Of a stretch of 64,000 nt of DNA, positions 1 to 7,566 are shown one piece after another; position 1 is the stretch's first letter, and each line of letters opens with the position of its first letter. The DNA is from Flavihumibacter fluminis (GTDB lineage Bacteria; Bacteroidota; Bacteroidia; Chitinophagales; Chitinophagaceae): contig NZ_JAKEVY010000001.1 in the NCBI RefSeq assembly GCF_021491375.1, positions 992,001-1,056,000 of the forward strand, read 5' to 3'. Below the pieces are notes generated by a model that was given only the letters and a program-made list of their open reading frames with translations, did no database searches and was not told where the DNA came from. A program made the position numbers and the translations under genes.

Positions 1-2105
1 ACTTCAGCATCAATTCCATAAATTGCCAGCTGAGCAGCTGCTTCCTGCACAATTCGCAGTGTGGACCCGTAAGAAACCAGCGTGATATCAGTCCCTTTTC
101 TTACAATCTCAGGTATTCCTAACGGCACTGTATATCCTAAAAGATCCTGAGGCAATTTCTCTTTCAAGCGGTAGCCATTCAAACATTCCACCACTATGGC
201 AGGATCATTAGACTGCAAAAGGGTATTATACATTCCAACTGCCTGCACCATATTCCGGGGAACACAAACATGCATACCTCTCAGGGAGTTAAGAATCATG
301 CCCATAGGAGATCCACTGTGCCAGATTCCTTCCAGGCGGTGTCCGCGGGTTCTGACAATAAGCGGACAGCTTTGCTTCCCAAAAGTGCGGTAATGGGTGG
401 TGGCCACATCATCACTCAAAGGTTGCAAACCATACAGCAGATAATCCAGATATTGAATCTCTGCAATCGGCCGCAGGCCTCTGAACGCTGCACCTATACC
501 CTGCCCCATAATAGTTAACTCACGGATACCAGTATCCGAAATACGGTCAGCACCATACTTGGCTTGTAATCCCGCAAACCCCTGGTTAACATCTCCGATG
601 TAACCAACATCTTCACCAAAGGCAATAACTTTCGGATTACTGGCAAAGAGCTGATCAAAATATTTATTCAGTATCTCATAACCGTTTACAATCGGAGCAT
701 CTGCCGCGAATGTCAGGGTTGAACCCTTTATATTCAGTGCAGACTTTGGCCCCTCATTGTATAGGTGAGAATTATATAATGCTTTATTTTCTTTTTTCAG
801 ATCCTGGTAATAATCCTTTAACCAGAAAGCATGATCCGTTTTACCGGCAAGCTGAATCAGCTTGTGAAGACTGCTCATAACATCCCGGCGCATCGGTTCC
901 TTTTCGGCTTTTAATTTTCTTATTTCAGCTTCAAGTACTCCAGCTTTTTCGGGTAACTGCAGCATAAGGGCCGATGCCAGTTCAAGTACCCGGCTAACCT
1001 GGTCCTTGATTGGTTGCTGGTAAGTAGCCCAGGCCCTGTTCTTACAATCGCGCACAAACTCTTTTGCCTTCAGTTCAATATCTGATAATTCCTCTTCGCT
1101 GCTTAACGCATTTTCAAGAATCCATTCCTTGAATTTTTTAATACAATCAAAACTACGCTCCCATTCCAGGCGCTCCGGGCTCTTATAACGTTCATGACTA
1201 CCCGAAGTAGAATGTCCTTGTGGTTGGGTAATTTCTTCAATGTGAAAAATAGCCGGAATATGCGTATCCCTTATCTTTTGAATAGCAGGTTCCAGTAACT
1301 CTACCATACTTGCATAGTCCCAGCCCTTCAGTTTGTAAATATCAAGCCCATTGGTGCCTTCCCGTTGCTGGAATCCTTTCAGCACTTCAGAAATGGAACC
1401 TTTGGTGGTTTGTAATTTTTTTGGAACAGAAATTCCATATCCATCATCCCAAACAAAAATCGCCAGGGGAATCTGCAATACTCCCGCGGCATTTACTGCT
1501 TCCCAGAAATGGCCTTCTGACGTTGATGCATCGCCAATTGTACAAAAACAAACCTCATTGCCATTATTCGATAACTCAGGAAATGCTTTCAGTTCATCCA
1601 CTTTCCTGAAGAGTTTGGAGGCAAAAGCAAGACCAACTGCCCTCGGCATCTGTGATGCCGTAGGGGCCATATCACTTGATATATTCTTCTGACGGGCAAG
1701 TGGTAACCAATTACCATCCGCATCCGTATTGGGTGTAGCAAAATGAGAATTCATTTGCCGGCCGGCACTGAAAGGATCCTGGTTTACATCCGGGTTAGCA
1801 TACAATTGGGCAAAAAACTGTTCAATAGAAGCCTGTTTGCTGGCAAATACAAAGGTCTGGTCGCGGTAATAACCAGCCCGGTAATCACCTGGCCGGAAAA
1901 ATTTCGCTGCTGCGATCTGTGCTACTTCCTTACCGTCTCCGAAAATTCCAAATTTGGCTTTACCGGTTAATACCTCTTTTCGGCCCATCAGACTGGCCTC
2001 GCGACTCTCGCAGGCCAAACGGTAATCACTGAGTACTTCTTCGCGGAAGCGGTCAAAACTTAATTTCTCCGCCGCTACCAGATCGTTTTCAAGCAGATTT
2101 TCCAT
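1..2105 (-). CDS. 2-oxoacid dehydrogenase E1 component, fused alpha and beta subunits (3' end outside window)
   Basis: Thiamine-diphosphate-dependent E1 of a 2-oxoacid (probably branched-chain or acetoin/pyruvate type) dehydrogenase complex, which decarboxylates the oxoacid and passes the acyl group to the lipoyl E2. I translated it from the reverse strand: the ATG at 2105 opens a frame that stays open to base 1 (about 700 residues). The first half is the alpha part, with the cofactor motif beginning GDASTSEG; after about 420 residues the beta part begins (IAFGEDVGYIGDVNQGFAGL). Separate alpha and beta chains are commoner in other bacteria; the single chain is typical of this lineage. The C-terminus lies beyond the window. 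A paralogue of the same fused design is at 30168-32234. The substrate cannot be read from the sequence. Confidence 0.9.
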   Translation of the reverse strand, partial: MENLLENDLVAAEKLSFDRFREEVLSDYRLACESREASLMGRKEVLTGKAKFGIFGDGKEVAQIAAAKFFRPGDYRAGYYRDQTFVFASKQASIEQFFAQLYANPDVNQDPFSAGRQMNSHFATPNTDADGNWLPLARQKNISSDMAPTASQMPRAVGLAFASKLFRKVDELKAFPELSNNGNEVCFCTIGDASTSEGHFWEAVNAAGVLQIPLAIFVWDDGYGISVPKKLQTTKGSISEVLKGFQQREGTNGLDIYKLKGWDYASMVELLEPAIQKIRDTHIPAIFHIEEITQPQGHSTSGSHERYKSPERLEWERSFDCIKKFKEWILENALSSEEELSDIELKAKEFVRDCKNRAWATYQQPIKDQVSRVLELASALMLQLPEKAGVLEAEIRKLKAEKEPMRRDVMSSLHKLIQLAGKTDHAFWLKDYYQDLKKENKALYNSHLYNEGPKSALNIKGSTLTFAADAPIVNGYEILNKYFDQLFASNPKVIAFGEDVGYIGDVNQGFAGLQAKYGADRISDTGIRELTIMGQGIGAAFRGLRPIAEIQYLDYLLYGLQPLSDDVATTHYRTFGKQSCPLIVRTRGHRLEGIWHSGSPMGMILNSLRGMHVCVPRNMVQAVGMYNTLLQSNDPAIVVECLNGYRLKEKLPQDLLGYTVPLGIPEIVRKGTDITLVSYGSTLRIVQEAAAQLAIYGIDAE

Positions 2106-2109
2106 CCGG

Positions 2110-2117
2110 CAAATCTA
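2110..2117 (-). promoter_or_regulatory. -7 promoter element of the E1 gene
   Basis: On the minus strand this reads TAGATTTG, a perfect match to the Bacteroidota -7 consensus TAnnTTTG, and is followed by four bases and then the ATG at 2105. The predicted transcript start falls on or next to the ATG, so the mRNA would be leaderless. No convincing -33 TTTG is seen. Confidence 0.55.
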
Positions 2118-2160
2118 AAGGAATTCAACAATGCGAACAACCGTTAGTTTTCCACGCTTT

Positions 2161-2223
2161 ACTCCACCAGATGGGAGGCACCCGACCCGTTCCACCCGAC
2201 CGGTGGCTCCTGTCGGGCGGAGT
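2161..2223. repeat. REP-like imperfect inverted repeat, 63 bp
   Basis: The stretch starts ACTCCACC and ends GGCGGAGT, so the outer 8 bp pair with one mismatch, and the GC-rich inner arms (GGGAGGCACCCGAC against its partner GGTGGCTCCTGTCGGG) also pair imperfectly. It is much more GC-rich than the flanks and lies between two divergent genes. It resembles intergenic REP/BIME-type repeats; no second copy is present in this window. Confidence 0.5.
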
Positions 2224-2246
2224 AAATGGATTTCGATCACAATAGC

Positions 2247-2254
2247 TATATTTG
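2247..2254 (+). promoter_or_regulatory. -7 promoter element of the DUF1573 pair
   Basis: TATATTTG fits TAnnTTTG exactly and lies 18 nt before the ATG at 2273. It overlaps a possible upstream TTG start at 2252, which argues that translation begins at the ATG. Confidence 0.45.
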
Positions 2255-2272
2255 TTTGACGTTTTAACTCCG

Positions 2273-2713
2273 ATGATGATTAAGCAGTTGATTATAGCAG
2301 CAGGACTACTGGCAGGATGCCTTTCAGCAGATGCACAGGTGTTGGCCAATGCGGCAAAAGAACCCATGCAAATCACTGAATACCATGATTTTGGCACCAT
2401 TCGAAGGGGCCGTCCGGTTACGCATACATTTCAATTTGTAAACAATGGAAAAGAGCCCATCAGGCTGGAAAATGTTGCTGCTTCCTGCGGATGTACCACT
2501 CCGGAATGGTCACCCGAGCCTGTAGCCCCCGGGAAAACCGGATCCGTGAAAGTGGGCTACAATGCCGCTGTGGAAGGTGAATTTGAAAAATCAATCACCC
2601 TTGTGTACAACGGTGGCAAAACAAAAACCATCTACGTAAAAGGAAAGGTAGAACCACCGGTTCCCGCAGTTCCAATAAACAGTTCTGTTCAGTTATTAAA
2701 ACAATCGAATTAA
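2273..2713 (+). CDS. DUF1573 domain protein, exported
   Basis: Exported protein of unknown function carrying one DUF1573 domain, a short Ig-like fold common in Bacteroidota. The N-terminus is a signal sequence; LLAGC at about residues 17-21 could be a lipobox, or cleavage could follow ADAQ. The conserved core is visible: YHDFGTIRRG, then SCGCTTPEW, the hallmark Cys-Gly-Cys turn of the family. The ATG at 2273 (a second is at 2276) is preferred over the upstream TTG at 2252, which lies within a -7 box. A close paralogue follows 19 nt downstream, so the two are probably co-transcribed and arose by tandem duplication. Confidence 0.85.
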   Translation: MMIKQLIIAAGLLAGCLSADAQVLANAAKEPMQITEYHDFGTIRRGRPVTHTFQFVNNGKEPIRLENVAASCGCTTPEWSPEPVAPGKTGSVKVGYNAAVEGEFEKSITLVYNGGKTKTIYVKGKVEPPVPAVPINSSVQLLKQSN

Positions 2714-2732
2714 ATTCAATAAATCAATAAGT

Positions 2733-3164
2733 ATGAAAAAGTTAGCGCTTACCCTGTTTGCTGTTGTGATTGGTACTTTTTTGTTTGCGCAATCCAAAAA
2801 AGCAGAGGAACTGGTAAAATTCTCCGTTGTTAAGCACAATTTTGGTAAAATCAAACAAGGTACTCCTGTCACCTACGATTTCGAATTCACGAATGTAAGT
2901 GGCAAACCCATTGTAATTGAAAGTGCTACGGCAAGCTGTGGTTGCACTACACCTACATGGCCTCAACAACCTGTAGCCCAGGGAAAAGGCAATAAGATCA
3001 AAGCAGGTTTCAACGCGGCAGCGCCCGGACCGTTTGATAAGACCGTATTTGTAAAAGTTGCCGGAGTGGATCAGCCTGTTGAACTGCGTATTACTGGAGA
3101 AGTTTTGTCTGCAGATGAGTATGCCAAATACGAGTCTTCAAAAGACAAAAAAAGTAGCAAGTAA
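2733..3164 (+). CDS. DUF1573 domain protein, exported (second copy)
   Basis: Second member of a tandem DUF1573 pair, 143 residues. A clear signal peptide (MKKLALTLFAVVIGTFLFAQ) precedes the domain, which contains KHNFGKIKQGTPVTYDFEF and the ASCGCTTPTW turn at about residues 69-78. It aligns along its length with the preceding gene. The C-terminus is Lys/Ser-rich and lacks any anchor, so a periplasmic location is likely. A strong terminator follows directly, closing the two-gene unit. The function of the family is not established. Confidence 0.88.
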   Translation: MKKLALTLFAVVIGTFLFAQSKKAEELVKFSVVKHNFGKIKQGTPVTYDFEFTNVSGKPIVIESATASCGCTTPTWPQQPVAQGKGNKIKAGFNAAAPGPFDKTVFVKVAGVDQPVELRITGEVLSADEYAKYESSKDKKSSK

Positions 3165-3187
3165 ATTACCCTTTCAAATAATGCGAA

Positions 3188-3220
3188 GAGGCTGTCTTAA
3201 AAAAGACAGCCTCTTTTTTT
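3188..3220 (+). terminator. Intrinsic terminator after the DUF1573 pair
   Basis: Perfect 11-bp stem (GAGGCTGTCTT / AAGACAGCCTC) with an AAAA loop, followed by a run of seven T. Confidence 0.92.
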
Positions 3221-3242
3221 ATTGCAATATTTCGTTTCCCAA

Positions 3243-3974
3243 TCAAAAATTCAGGAAGAAATTCATCTTATAAAAATCTCCGTCAAAGTTGGCTCTTGCA
3301 GATTCTCCGGCAAGATTTCCACCTGCTGAAAATCGCAAGCCGGCAATCCCTTTAGTGAACTGAATATAGGGGCCTAGCCAGGTATAGTATTGAGAAGTGG
3401 TTGTAGCCTGATTTTTTCCACCCTGACGGAACAGGTTCTCAAAATGCGCACCTACAGAAAAATGGGAACTTAGTTTTCCACCAAAATTCAGCCAATAATG
3501 GACGTAATTGGCAGTTAATGGCCCCTCCTTCCTCAATGCTGCATAATAACCTGCATAGAACTGACCTTCCAGCTTACTATTGTTTAGATTGACAGTTAAA
3601 TTGGGTACAATTCCATCCCCAAAGGCATATTTCCCGGCAGTAAAAGAAGAAAGCAGGTTTCCCATAGTCACCCCTATCTGAGGATTGATGGTAACCGACT
3701 CCCCGGCCTGGAAACTATATCCCAATCCAAATTCTGTCCAGTTTCCCCATGCGATGGCGGTACCTGCTCCCCATTGTATGCCATAAAAAGTCAGGGCAGA
3801 TTTGTCTCCGGTTTTAATGGCTCCCGAAAGCATAGGGTTAAAACCAAAAAATGCATCATGGTTCAAGGAGAGTCCAATCGATACTTTATTCTCTTTTGTA
3901 TCTTCAGTTTGGGCATTAACAGTGCTAATAGATAAACAGGCAAATAAGGAAAGAATGGAAAATACTTTTCGCAT
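3243..3974 (-). CDS. Outer-membrane beta-barrel protein, function unknown
   Basis: 243-residue exported protein with a standard signal peptide ending ...STVNAQ at about residue 22. The mature part is a series of short amphipathic strands rich in Gly, Tyr and Phe (for example WTEFGLGYSFQAG and GQFYAGYYAAL) and ends in Phe (FFLNF), the usual terminal residue of outer-membrane barrels. I read it as a small barrel of about 8-10 strands. I do not recognise a characterised homologue. It converges on the DUF1573 pair and shares the intergenic terminator region; upstream lies a gene-free AT-rich stretch. Confidence 0.75.
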   Translation of the reverse strand: MRKVFSILSLFACLSISTVNAQTEDTKENKVSIGLSLNHDAFFGFNPMLSGAIKTGDKSALTFYGIQWGAGTAIAWGNWTEFGLGYSFQAGESVTINPQIGVTMGNLLSSFTAGKYAFGDGIVPNLTVNLNNSKLEGQFYAGYYAALRKEGPLTANYVHYWLNFGGKLSSHFSVGAHFENLFRQGGKNQATTTSQYYTWLGPYIQFTKGIAGLRFSAGGNLAGESARANFDGDFYKMNFFLNF

Positions 3975-4538
3975 AACAGTTTGTTGTTTGGTTTTTGTTT
4001 GGTTTCTGCTGCTGTGCTGCAGCAGCTTGCTTTTTGTGATGTTTTACAGTATAGCAGAAGGCATGGGCAGATTTACCTGATAAAACCCTTCGTCATCAAT
4101 TCCATTATCCAATCGCCCGGTTCGGTTGCCAGCCACCTATGCGATATGATTTGGATAAAACCTCTGATGATATGATCAAATCAAGGATGAATAGATAGTG
4201 ATCAACATATTAATTATTTACACATTTTTATTTTTAAATCATATTTTTTGACTTTTCATATCTATTAGGTCACTAAAATATTTATTTGGTTATTTTTTTA
4301 TATTATAAATGAATTAGAGTTTTCAAATTCTAATTAATATTAAAGACTGATAATGAATTAAATTCTGGATTACGACACTAGATTTATTAGGAAACTGAAT
4401 AAATAAAATACATATTCTATTTATTCATATTTATTTTTTCGATTTCCAGAAATCTTCTAGATCCTCTTTTTCCCATACAGAATCATACTCTCAGTCCGTA
4501 TCGGTTTTCAACGATCACTGCACTTAACAGGGGCTTAA
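3975..4538. other. Gene-free stretch with an AT-rich core
   Basis: No coding region is supportable here. Roughly 4180-4440 is strikingly AT-rich compared with both flanks and has stops in all frames. At 4396-4427 an AT-only hairpin is present (TGAATAAATA pairing with its complement, followed downstream by a T-rich run), possibly a weak terminator. The stretch separates the divergent barrel gene and the PPK2 gene and probably holds the PPK2 promoter, but I cannot point to a clear TAnnTTTG element. Confidence 0.6.
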
Positions 4539-5498
4539 ATGAGCGGGAAGCCATCTTTTTACTATATTCCAGCAACAACTGGGAATATGAACCACTTAGC
4601 ATTTCAGTCCTACCTCGACTCGCTTCGAGTACAACCGCAGCAAAAAGTTTCTCTCAAAAAAGACTTTCTAACGGACTATGATCGTAAATCCATGAGCAAG
4701 GAAGAAGGAGAGCAATTGTTAGCAGAAGGGATTCAAAACCTCTCCCTGATGCAGGATAAATTGTACGCGCATAACCGTCACAGTATACTGATCGTTCTTC
4801 AGGCAATGGATGCAGCAGGAAAAGACGGGGCTATCAAACATGTAATGAGCGGATTAAATCCTCAGGGTGTGAAAGTAACCAGCTTTAAGACCCCAAGCAA
4901 AGAGGAACTGGATCACGATTACATATGGCGTCACTACAAAGCCCTACCCGGCAGAGGAGAAATTGGAATTTTCAACCGGTCGCATTATGAAAATGTACTC
5001 GTAACCCGGGTACATCCGGAATATATTCTGAGCGAAAACCTGCCTGGTATTGATAAACCAGAAGATATCACTCCATCCTTTTGGGAGAAACGTTTTAAAC
5101 AAATCAACCGGTTTGAAAGAAACCTCGCACAAAACGGCACCCTGATTTTGAAATTCTTCCTGCATGTTTCCAAAAAAGAACAGAAAAAAAGATTCCTTGA
5201 ACGCATTGATGACCCCAGTAAAAACTGGAAATTCTCCAGCGCTGATGTGGAAGAAAGACAATTTTGGAACCAATATATGGAAGCATATGAAGACATGCTT
5301 TCAGCAACCTCAAAAGAATTTGCCCCCTGGTTCGTACTACCAGCCGATGACAAGTGGTTCACCCGGCTTTGCCTGGCAGCCATTATCAGCAGGGAATTTG
5401 ACAAACTGGATCCAACCTATCCAATTGTCAGTGATGCCGAAAAGGCTCAACTGCAAATGATGCGTGAAAAACTGATGCAGGAAAGCAATGGCGACTAA
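4539..5498 (+). CDS. PPK2 family polyphosphate kinase
   Basis: Cytosolic polyphosphate:nucleotide phosphotransferase of the PPK2 family, which uses polyphosphate to phosphorylate nucleoside mono- or diphosphates. The Walker A-type loop DAAGKDG is at residues 91-97, the Walker B region with the family motif NRSHYENVL at about 146-154, and the basic lid helix around KNWKFSS at 228-234. Length (319) fits a single-domain PPK2. An alternative start is the ATG at 4587 (MNHLAFQSY), since the first 16 residues are poorly conserved in type. Whether AMP, ADP or both are accepted cannot be judged. It stands alone, with the aminotransferase gene downstream under its own promoter. Confidence 0.88.
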   Translation: MSGKPSFYYIPATTGNMNHLAFQSYLDSLRVQPQQKVSLKKDFLTDYDRKSMSKEEGEQLLAEGIQNLSLMQDKLYAHNRHSILIVLQAMDAAGKDGAIKHVMSGLNPQGVKVTSFKTPSKEELDHDYIWRHYKALPGRGEIGIFNRSHYENVLVTRVHPEYILSENLPGIDKPEDITPSFWEKRFKQINRFERNLAQNGTLILKFFLHVSKKEQKKRFLERIDDPSKNWKFSSADVEERQFWNQYMEAYEDMLSATSKEFAPWFVLPADDKWFTRLCLAAIISREFDKLDPTYPIVSDAEKAQLQMMREKLMQESNGD

Positions 5499-5516
5499 AA
5501 ATCAAGTCCGGGCTGC

Positions 5517-5524
5517 TATCTTTG
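5517..5524 (+). promoter_or_regulatory. -7 promoter element abutting the aminotransferase start
   Basis: TATCTTTG matches TAnnTTTG and is followed by CGCC and then the ATG at 5529. Predicts a leaderless or near-leaderless transcript. Confidence 0.6.
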
Positions 5525-5528
5525 CGCC

Positions 5529-6725
5529 ATGCTACAGATCAGTAAAAGAGGCCTGGCTATGCCCCCGTCTCCCATCCGGAAACTGGTGCCCTATGCCGAA
5601 GCAGCCAAGAAAAAAGGAATCAAAGTTTTCCATCTGAATATCGGCCAGCCCGATATAGAAACTCCTTCCATCATGTTTGACGCGGTTAAAAACGCGCACA
5701 TGAAAGTGCTGGAATACAGTCATAGCGCCGGTAATGAATCCTATCGTCGCAAGTTGGCAGAATACTACGCCAAAGTTGGCGTAAAGGTAAACCACAACCA
5801 GATCATCGTAACCACGGGAGGATCTGAAGCCATTCAGTTTGGTTTTATGGCTTGCCTGGATGCTGGCGATGAAGTCATCATTCCCGAACCTTTTTATGCC
5901 AACTACAATGGTTTCGCTGTTGCAGCTGGAGTTACAGTAAAGCCTATCACATCCAGTATTGACAACGGATTTGCACTTCCTCCAATCGAAGCATTCGAAA
6001 AAGCGATCACCTCCCGTACACGTGCTATTGTGATCTGCAATCCAAATAATCCAACTGGATATCTTTACAGCAAAGAAGAACTGGAAGTATTAAAAACCAT
6101 CATTCAAAAACACAACCTGTTTCTCTTTTCGGATGAGGCATACCGTGAGTTCTGTTATACGGGGACCCATTTCAGTGCCATGCAACTGGAAGGCGTAGAT
6201 GAACATGTAATCCTGATGGATACGGTTTCTAAACGTTACAGTGCCTGCGGAGCCAGAATTGGCGCCCTTGTAACCCGCAATCAGGCTGTATTGGATACCG
6301 CTATGAAATTCGCCCAGGCCCGCTTAAGTCCACCCGGTTTCGGTCAGATTGCATCCGAGGCTGCCATCGACCTGCCCGATACTTATTTTGATGGCCCTAA
6401 GGCTGAATACCTGAAACGCCGGGATGCCCTAGTCAGCCGGCTGAATGCCATGGAGGGCGTTTTTTGCCCCAATCCCGGAGGGGCCTTTTATGCAATCGCG
6501 CGACTGCCCATTGATGATGCAGATCGTTTTTGCCAATGGTTACTTGAAAGCTTTTCCTATAATAACCAAACAGTAATGCTGGCACCGGCTACCGGTTTCT
6601 ATAGCACACCCGGACTTGGAAAAAACGAAGTTCGTTTAGCCTACGTATTAAATACTGATGACATCCACGCCGCTATGGACTGCCTCGAAGAAGCACTTCG
6701 GCAGTATCCAGGCCGCACTAAATAA
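5529..6725 (+). CDS. Pyridoxal-phosphate aminotransferase, class I/II (aspartate aminotransferase-like)
   Basis: Fold-type I aminotransferase that moves an amino group between an amino acid and a 2-oxoacid through a PLP Schiff base. Seen in the sequence: the NPNNPTG loop at residues 171-177, the PLP pyridine-binding Asp in SDEAY at 202, and the Schiff-base Lys 235 within DTVSKRYSACGARIG. The length of 398 is standard. Annotated relatives are usually called aspartate aminotransferases, but the substrate is uncertain from sequence. The start is fixed by a -7 box only 4 nt upstream. A bidirectional terminator follows, separating it from the convergent GIY-YIG gene. Confidence 0.92.
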   Translation: MLQISKRGLAMPPSPIRKLVPYAEAAKKKGIKVFHLNIGQPDIETPSIMFDAVKNAHMKVLEYSHSAGNESYRRKLAEYYAKVGVKVNHNQIIVTTGGSEAIQFGFMACLDAGDEVIIPEPFYANYNGFAVAAGVTVKPITSSIDNGFALPPIEAFEKAITSRTRAIVICNPNNPTGYLYSKEELEVLKTIIQKHNLFLFSDEAYREFCYTGTHFSAMQLEGVDEHVILMDTVSKRYSACGARIGALVTRNQAVLDTAMKFAQARLSPPGFGQIASEAAIDLPDTYFDGPKAEYLKRRDALVSRLNAMEGVFCPNPGGAFYAIARLPIDDADRFCQWLLESFSYNNQTVMLAPATGFYSTPGLGKNEVRLAYVLNTDDIHAAMDCLEEALRQYPGRTK

Positions 6726-6747
6726 AATTGGACCCTGAAAAAATATA

Positions 6748-6774
6748 AAAGCCCCGGAAAACGGGGCTTTTTTT
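6748..6774. terminator. Bidirectional intrinsic terminator
   Basis: AAAGCCCCG / CGGGGCTTT stem of 9 bp with a 5-nt loop; a T run follows on the plus strand, and the minus strand reads into TTTTATATTTTTT. It serves the aminotransferase and the convergent GIY-YIG gene, whose stop codon overlaps its edge. Confidence 0.9.
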
Positions 6775-7015
6775 AATGCTTTAAAGATTGAATAAAAGAT
6801 CTTCCAACTCCGGACTTTAGCCATTTTTCTCGTGCAATGGCTTCCGATTGCTGAGAAAACGTTTCCAGGTAAATCAACTTCCATGGACGATATCTTGAAG
6901 TCCATCCTTTTCCCAATTCGTTATGCGATAAAAGTCGACCATCCAAATCGGAAGTGTATCCGGTATAATGCTTTTTATGCAGCACTGAAAACAAAACATA
7001 AACACAGTATTCCAT
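6773..7015 (-). CDS. Minimal GIY-YIG nuclease domain protein
   Basis: 80-residue protein consisting only of a GIY-YIG endonuclease domain (UPF0213/YhbQ-like group). The first strand is YVL (GIY position), the second is YTGYT (YIG position), then the Arg in DGRLLSHN, and a metal-ligand Glu is expected in the ETFSQQSEAIAREKWLK helix. The frame is open further upstream to 7189, but that extension translates the tRNA-derived repeats, so I place the start at the ATG at 7015. The gene lies downstream of and in the same orientation as the tRNA-Met and its truncated copies. Small GIY-YIG proteins may be mobile or repair nucleases; the exact role is unknown. Confidence 0.85.
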   Translation of the reverse strand: MEYCVYVLFSVLHKKHYTGYTSDLDGRLLSHNELGKGWTSRYRPWKLIYLETFSQQSEAIAREKWLKSGVGRSFIQSLKH

Positions 7016-7037
7016 ACACTCACTTTTATTCCTGCTA

Positions 7038-7076
7038 TGAACCGCCGTCCGCCTTCGGCGGATAAGAATCTGATGC
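7038..7076 (-). pseudogene. tRNA-Met fragment (middle part only)
   Basis: Reads GCATCAGATTCTTA, then the palindrome TCCGCCGAAGGCGGA, then CGGCGGTTCA. It lacks the 5' half and the acceptor 3' strand and breaks off 22 nt before the GIY-YIG start codon. Confidence 0.8.
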
Positions 7077-7083
7077 CCCCAAA

Positions 7084-7106
7084 CAAAAAAAGCCCACGAA
7101 GGGCTT
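7084..7106 (-). terminator. Duplicated terminator within the repeat
   Basis: Minus strand AAGCCC-TTCGT-GGGCTT followed by a T run; copy of the tRNA terminator at 7176-7198. Confidence 0.8.
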
Positions 7107-7113
7107 AAAAGTG

Positions 7114-7168
7114 TAGCGAGGAGCGGACTTGAACCGCCGTCCGCCTTCGGCGGATAAGAATCCGATGC
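7114..7168 (-). pseudogene. tRNA-Met 3' fragment carrying the palindrome
   Basis: From the anticodon arm to the discriminator base it matches the intact tRNA, except that ACCCGAAGGT is replaced by TCCGCCGAAGGCGGA and the anticodon triplet reads CTT. The 5' half of the tRNA is missing and is replaced by terminator-flank sequence. Confidence 0.85.
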
Positions 7169-7175
7169 CCCCAAA

Positions 7176-7198
7176 CAAAAAAAGCCCACGAAGAGCTT
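7176..7198 (-). terminator. tRNA-Met terminator
   Basis: Minus strand AAGCTC-TTCGT-GGGCTT (one G-T pair) followed by seven T, 7 nt after the tRNA 3' end. Confidence 0.85.
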
Positions 7199-7205
7199 AA
7201 AAGTG

Positions 7206-7279
7206 TAGCGAGGAGCGGACTTGAACCGCCGACCTTCGGGTTATGAATCCGATGCTCTAACCAGCTGAGCTACCTCGCC
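7206..7279 (-). tRNA. tRNA-Met (CAT)
   Basis: On the minus strand a full cloverleaf can be drawn: acceptor GGCGAGG/CCTCGCT (one G-U at the end), D-stem GCTC/GAGC, anticodon arm TCGGA-TTCATAA-CCCGA with one A-C mismatch next to the loop, and T-arm GGCGG-TTCAAGT-CCGCT. The discriminator is A and CCA is not encoded. The anticodon CAT could in principle be a lysidine-modified tRNA-Ile, but the body looks like elongator tRNA-Met. It is the only intact tRNA in the window and is embedded among truncated copies of itself. Confidence 0.92.
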
Positions 7280-7472
7280 ATGTTGTCGAAACCTCTTCAC
7301 TTTGACCATTGCCCTCTATTCGACCAATATTTTTAAGAACTACTTTCTTGAACCGCCGTCCGCCTCTGGCGGATATGAATCCGATGCTCTAACCAGCTGA
7401 GCTACCTCGCCTTGTTGTCGAAACCTCTTCACTTTGACCATTGCCCTCTATTCGACCAATATTTTTAAGAAC
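7242..7472 (-). repeat. 99-bp direct repeat: tRNA 5' half plus upstream region
   Basis: Copies 7242-7340 and 7374-7472 are identical except for one base (7280/7412). Each contains the tRNA 5' half (to the anticodon) and about 60 bp of the region upstream of the gene. The 33 bp between the copies hold the palindrome and a fragment of the T-arm. Confidence 0.93.
7348..7411 (-). pseudogene. tRNA-Met 5' fragment carrying the palindrome
   Basis: Matches the intact tRNA from its first base through the CAT anticodon, then has TCCGCCAGAGGCGGA (7359-7373) in place of the native ACCCGAAGGT, continues CGGCGGTTCAAG and stops. The acceptor 3' strand is missing, so it cannot fold as a tRNA. Confidence 0.87.
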
Positions 7473-7566
7473 CACCTCTCCATGATGGAGATGCTCTCAA
7501 ACGGAGCGCAAAAATAGAGGATTATCACAAAAGATCAAAAAATAGCTGTGCCTTAGTAGGCTTTTT

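Larger units (their letters stand above)
7038..7221 (-). repeat. Tandem repeat, two 92-bp units derived from the tRNA 3' end plus terminator
   Basis: Units 7038-7129 and 7130-7221 differ at only two positions (t/c in the anticodon-arm part, g/a in the terminator stem). Read on the minus strand, each unit holds part of a tRNA anticodon arm, the palindrome TCCGCCGAAGGCGGA, the T-arm, the 3' acceptor strand and the tRNA's own terminator (the array edge cuts the innermost copy). The intact tRNA-Met lies immediately beyond the second unit in the same register. Confidence 0.93.

Noticed and set aside
7016-7189. N-terminal extension of the GIY-YIG protein to 7189
   Set aside because: The added residues translate tRNA-derived repeats and have no protein-like pattern; the domain begins at the ATG at 7015.
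7038-7221. Direct repeats that could be taken for a CRISPR-like array
   Set aside because: The units are 92 bp, adjacent with no unique spacers, and derive from the tRNA and its terminator.
7348-7411. A second tRNA-Met gene
   Set aside because: The 3' acceptor strand and half the T-arm are missing, and the anticodon arm is disrupted by the palindrome.
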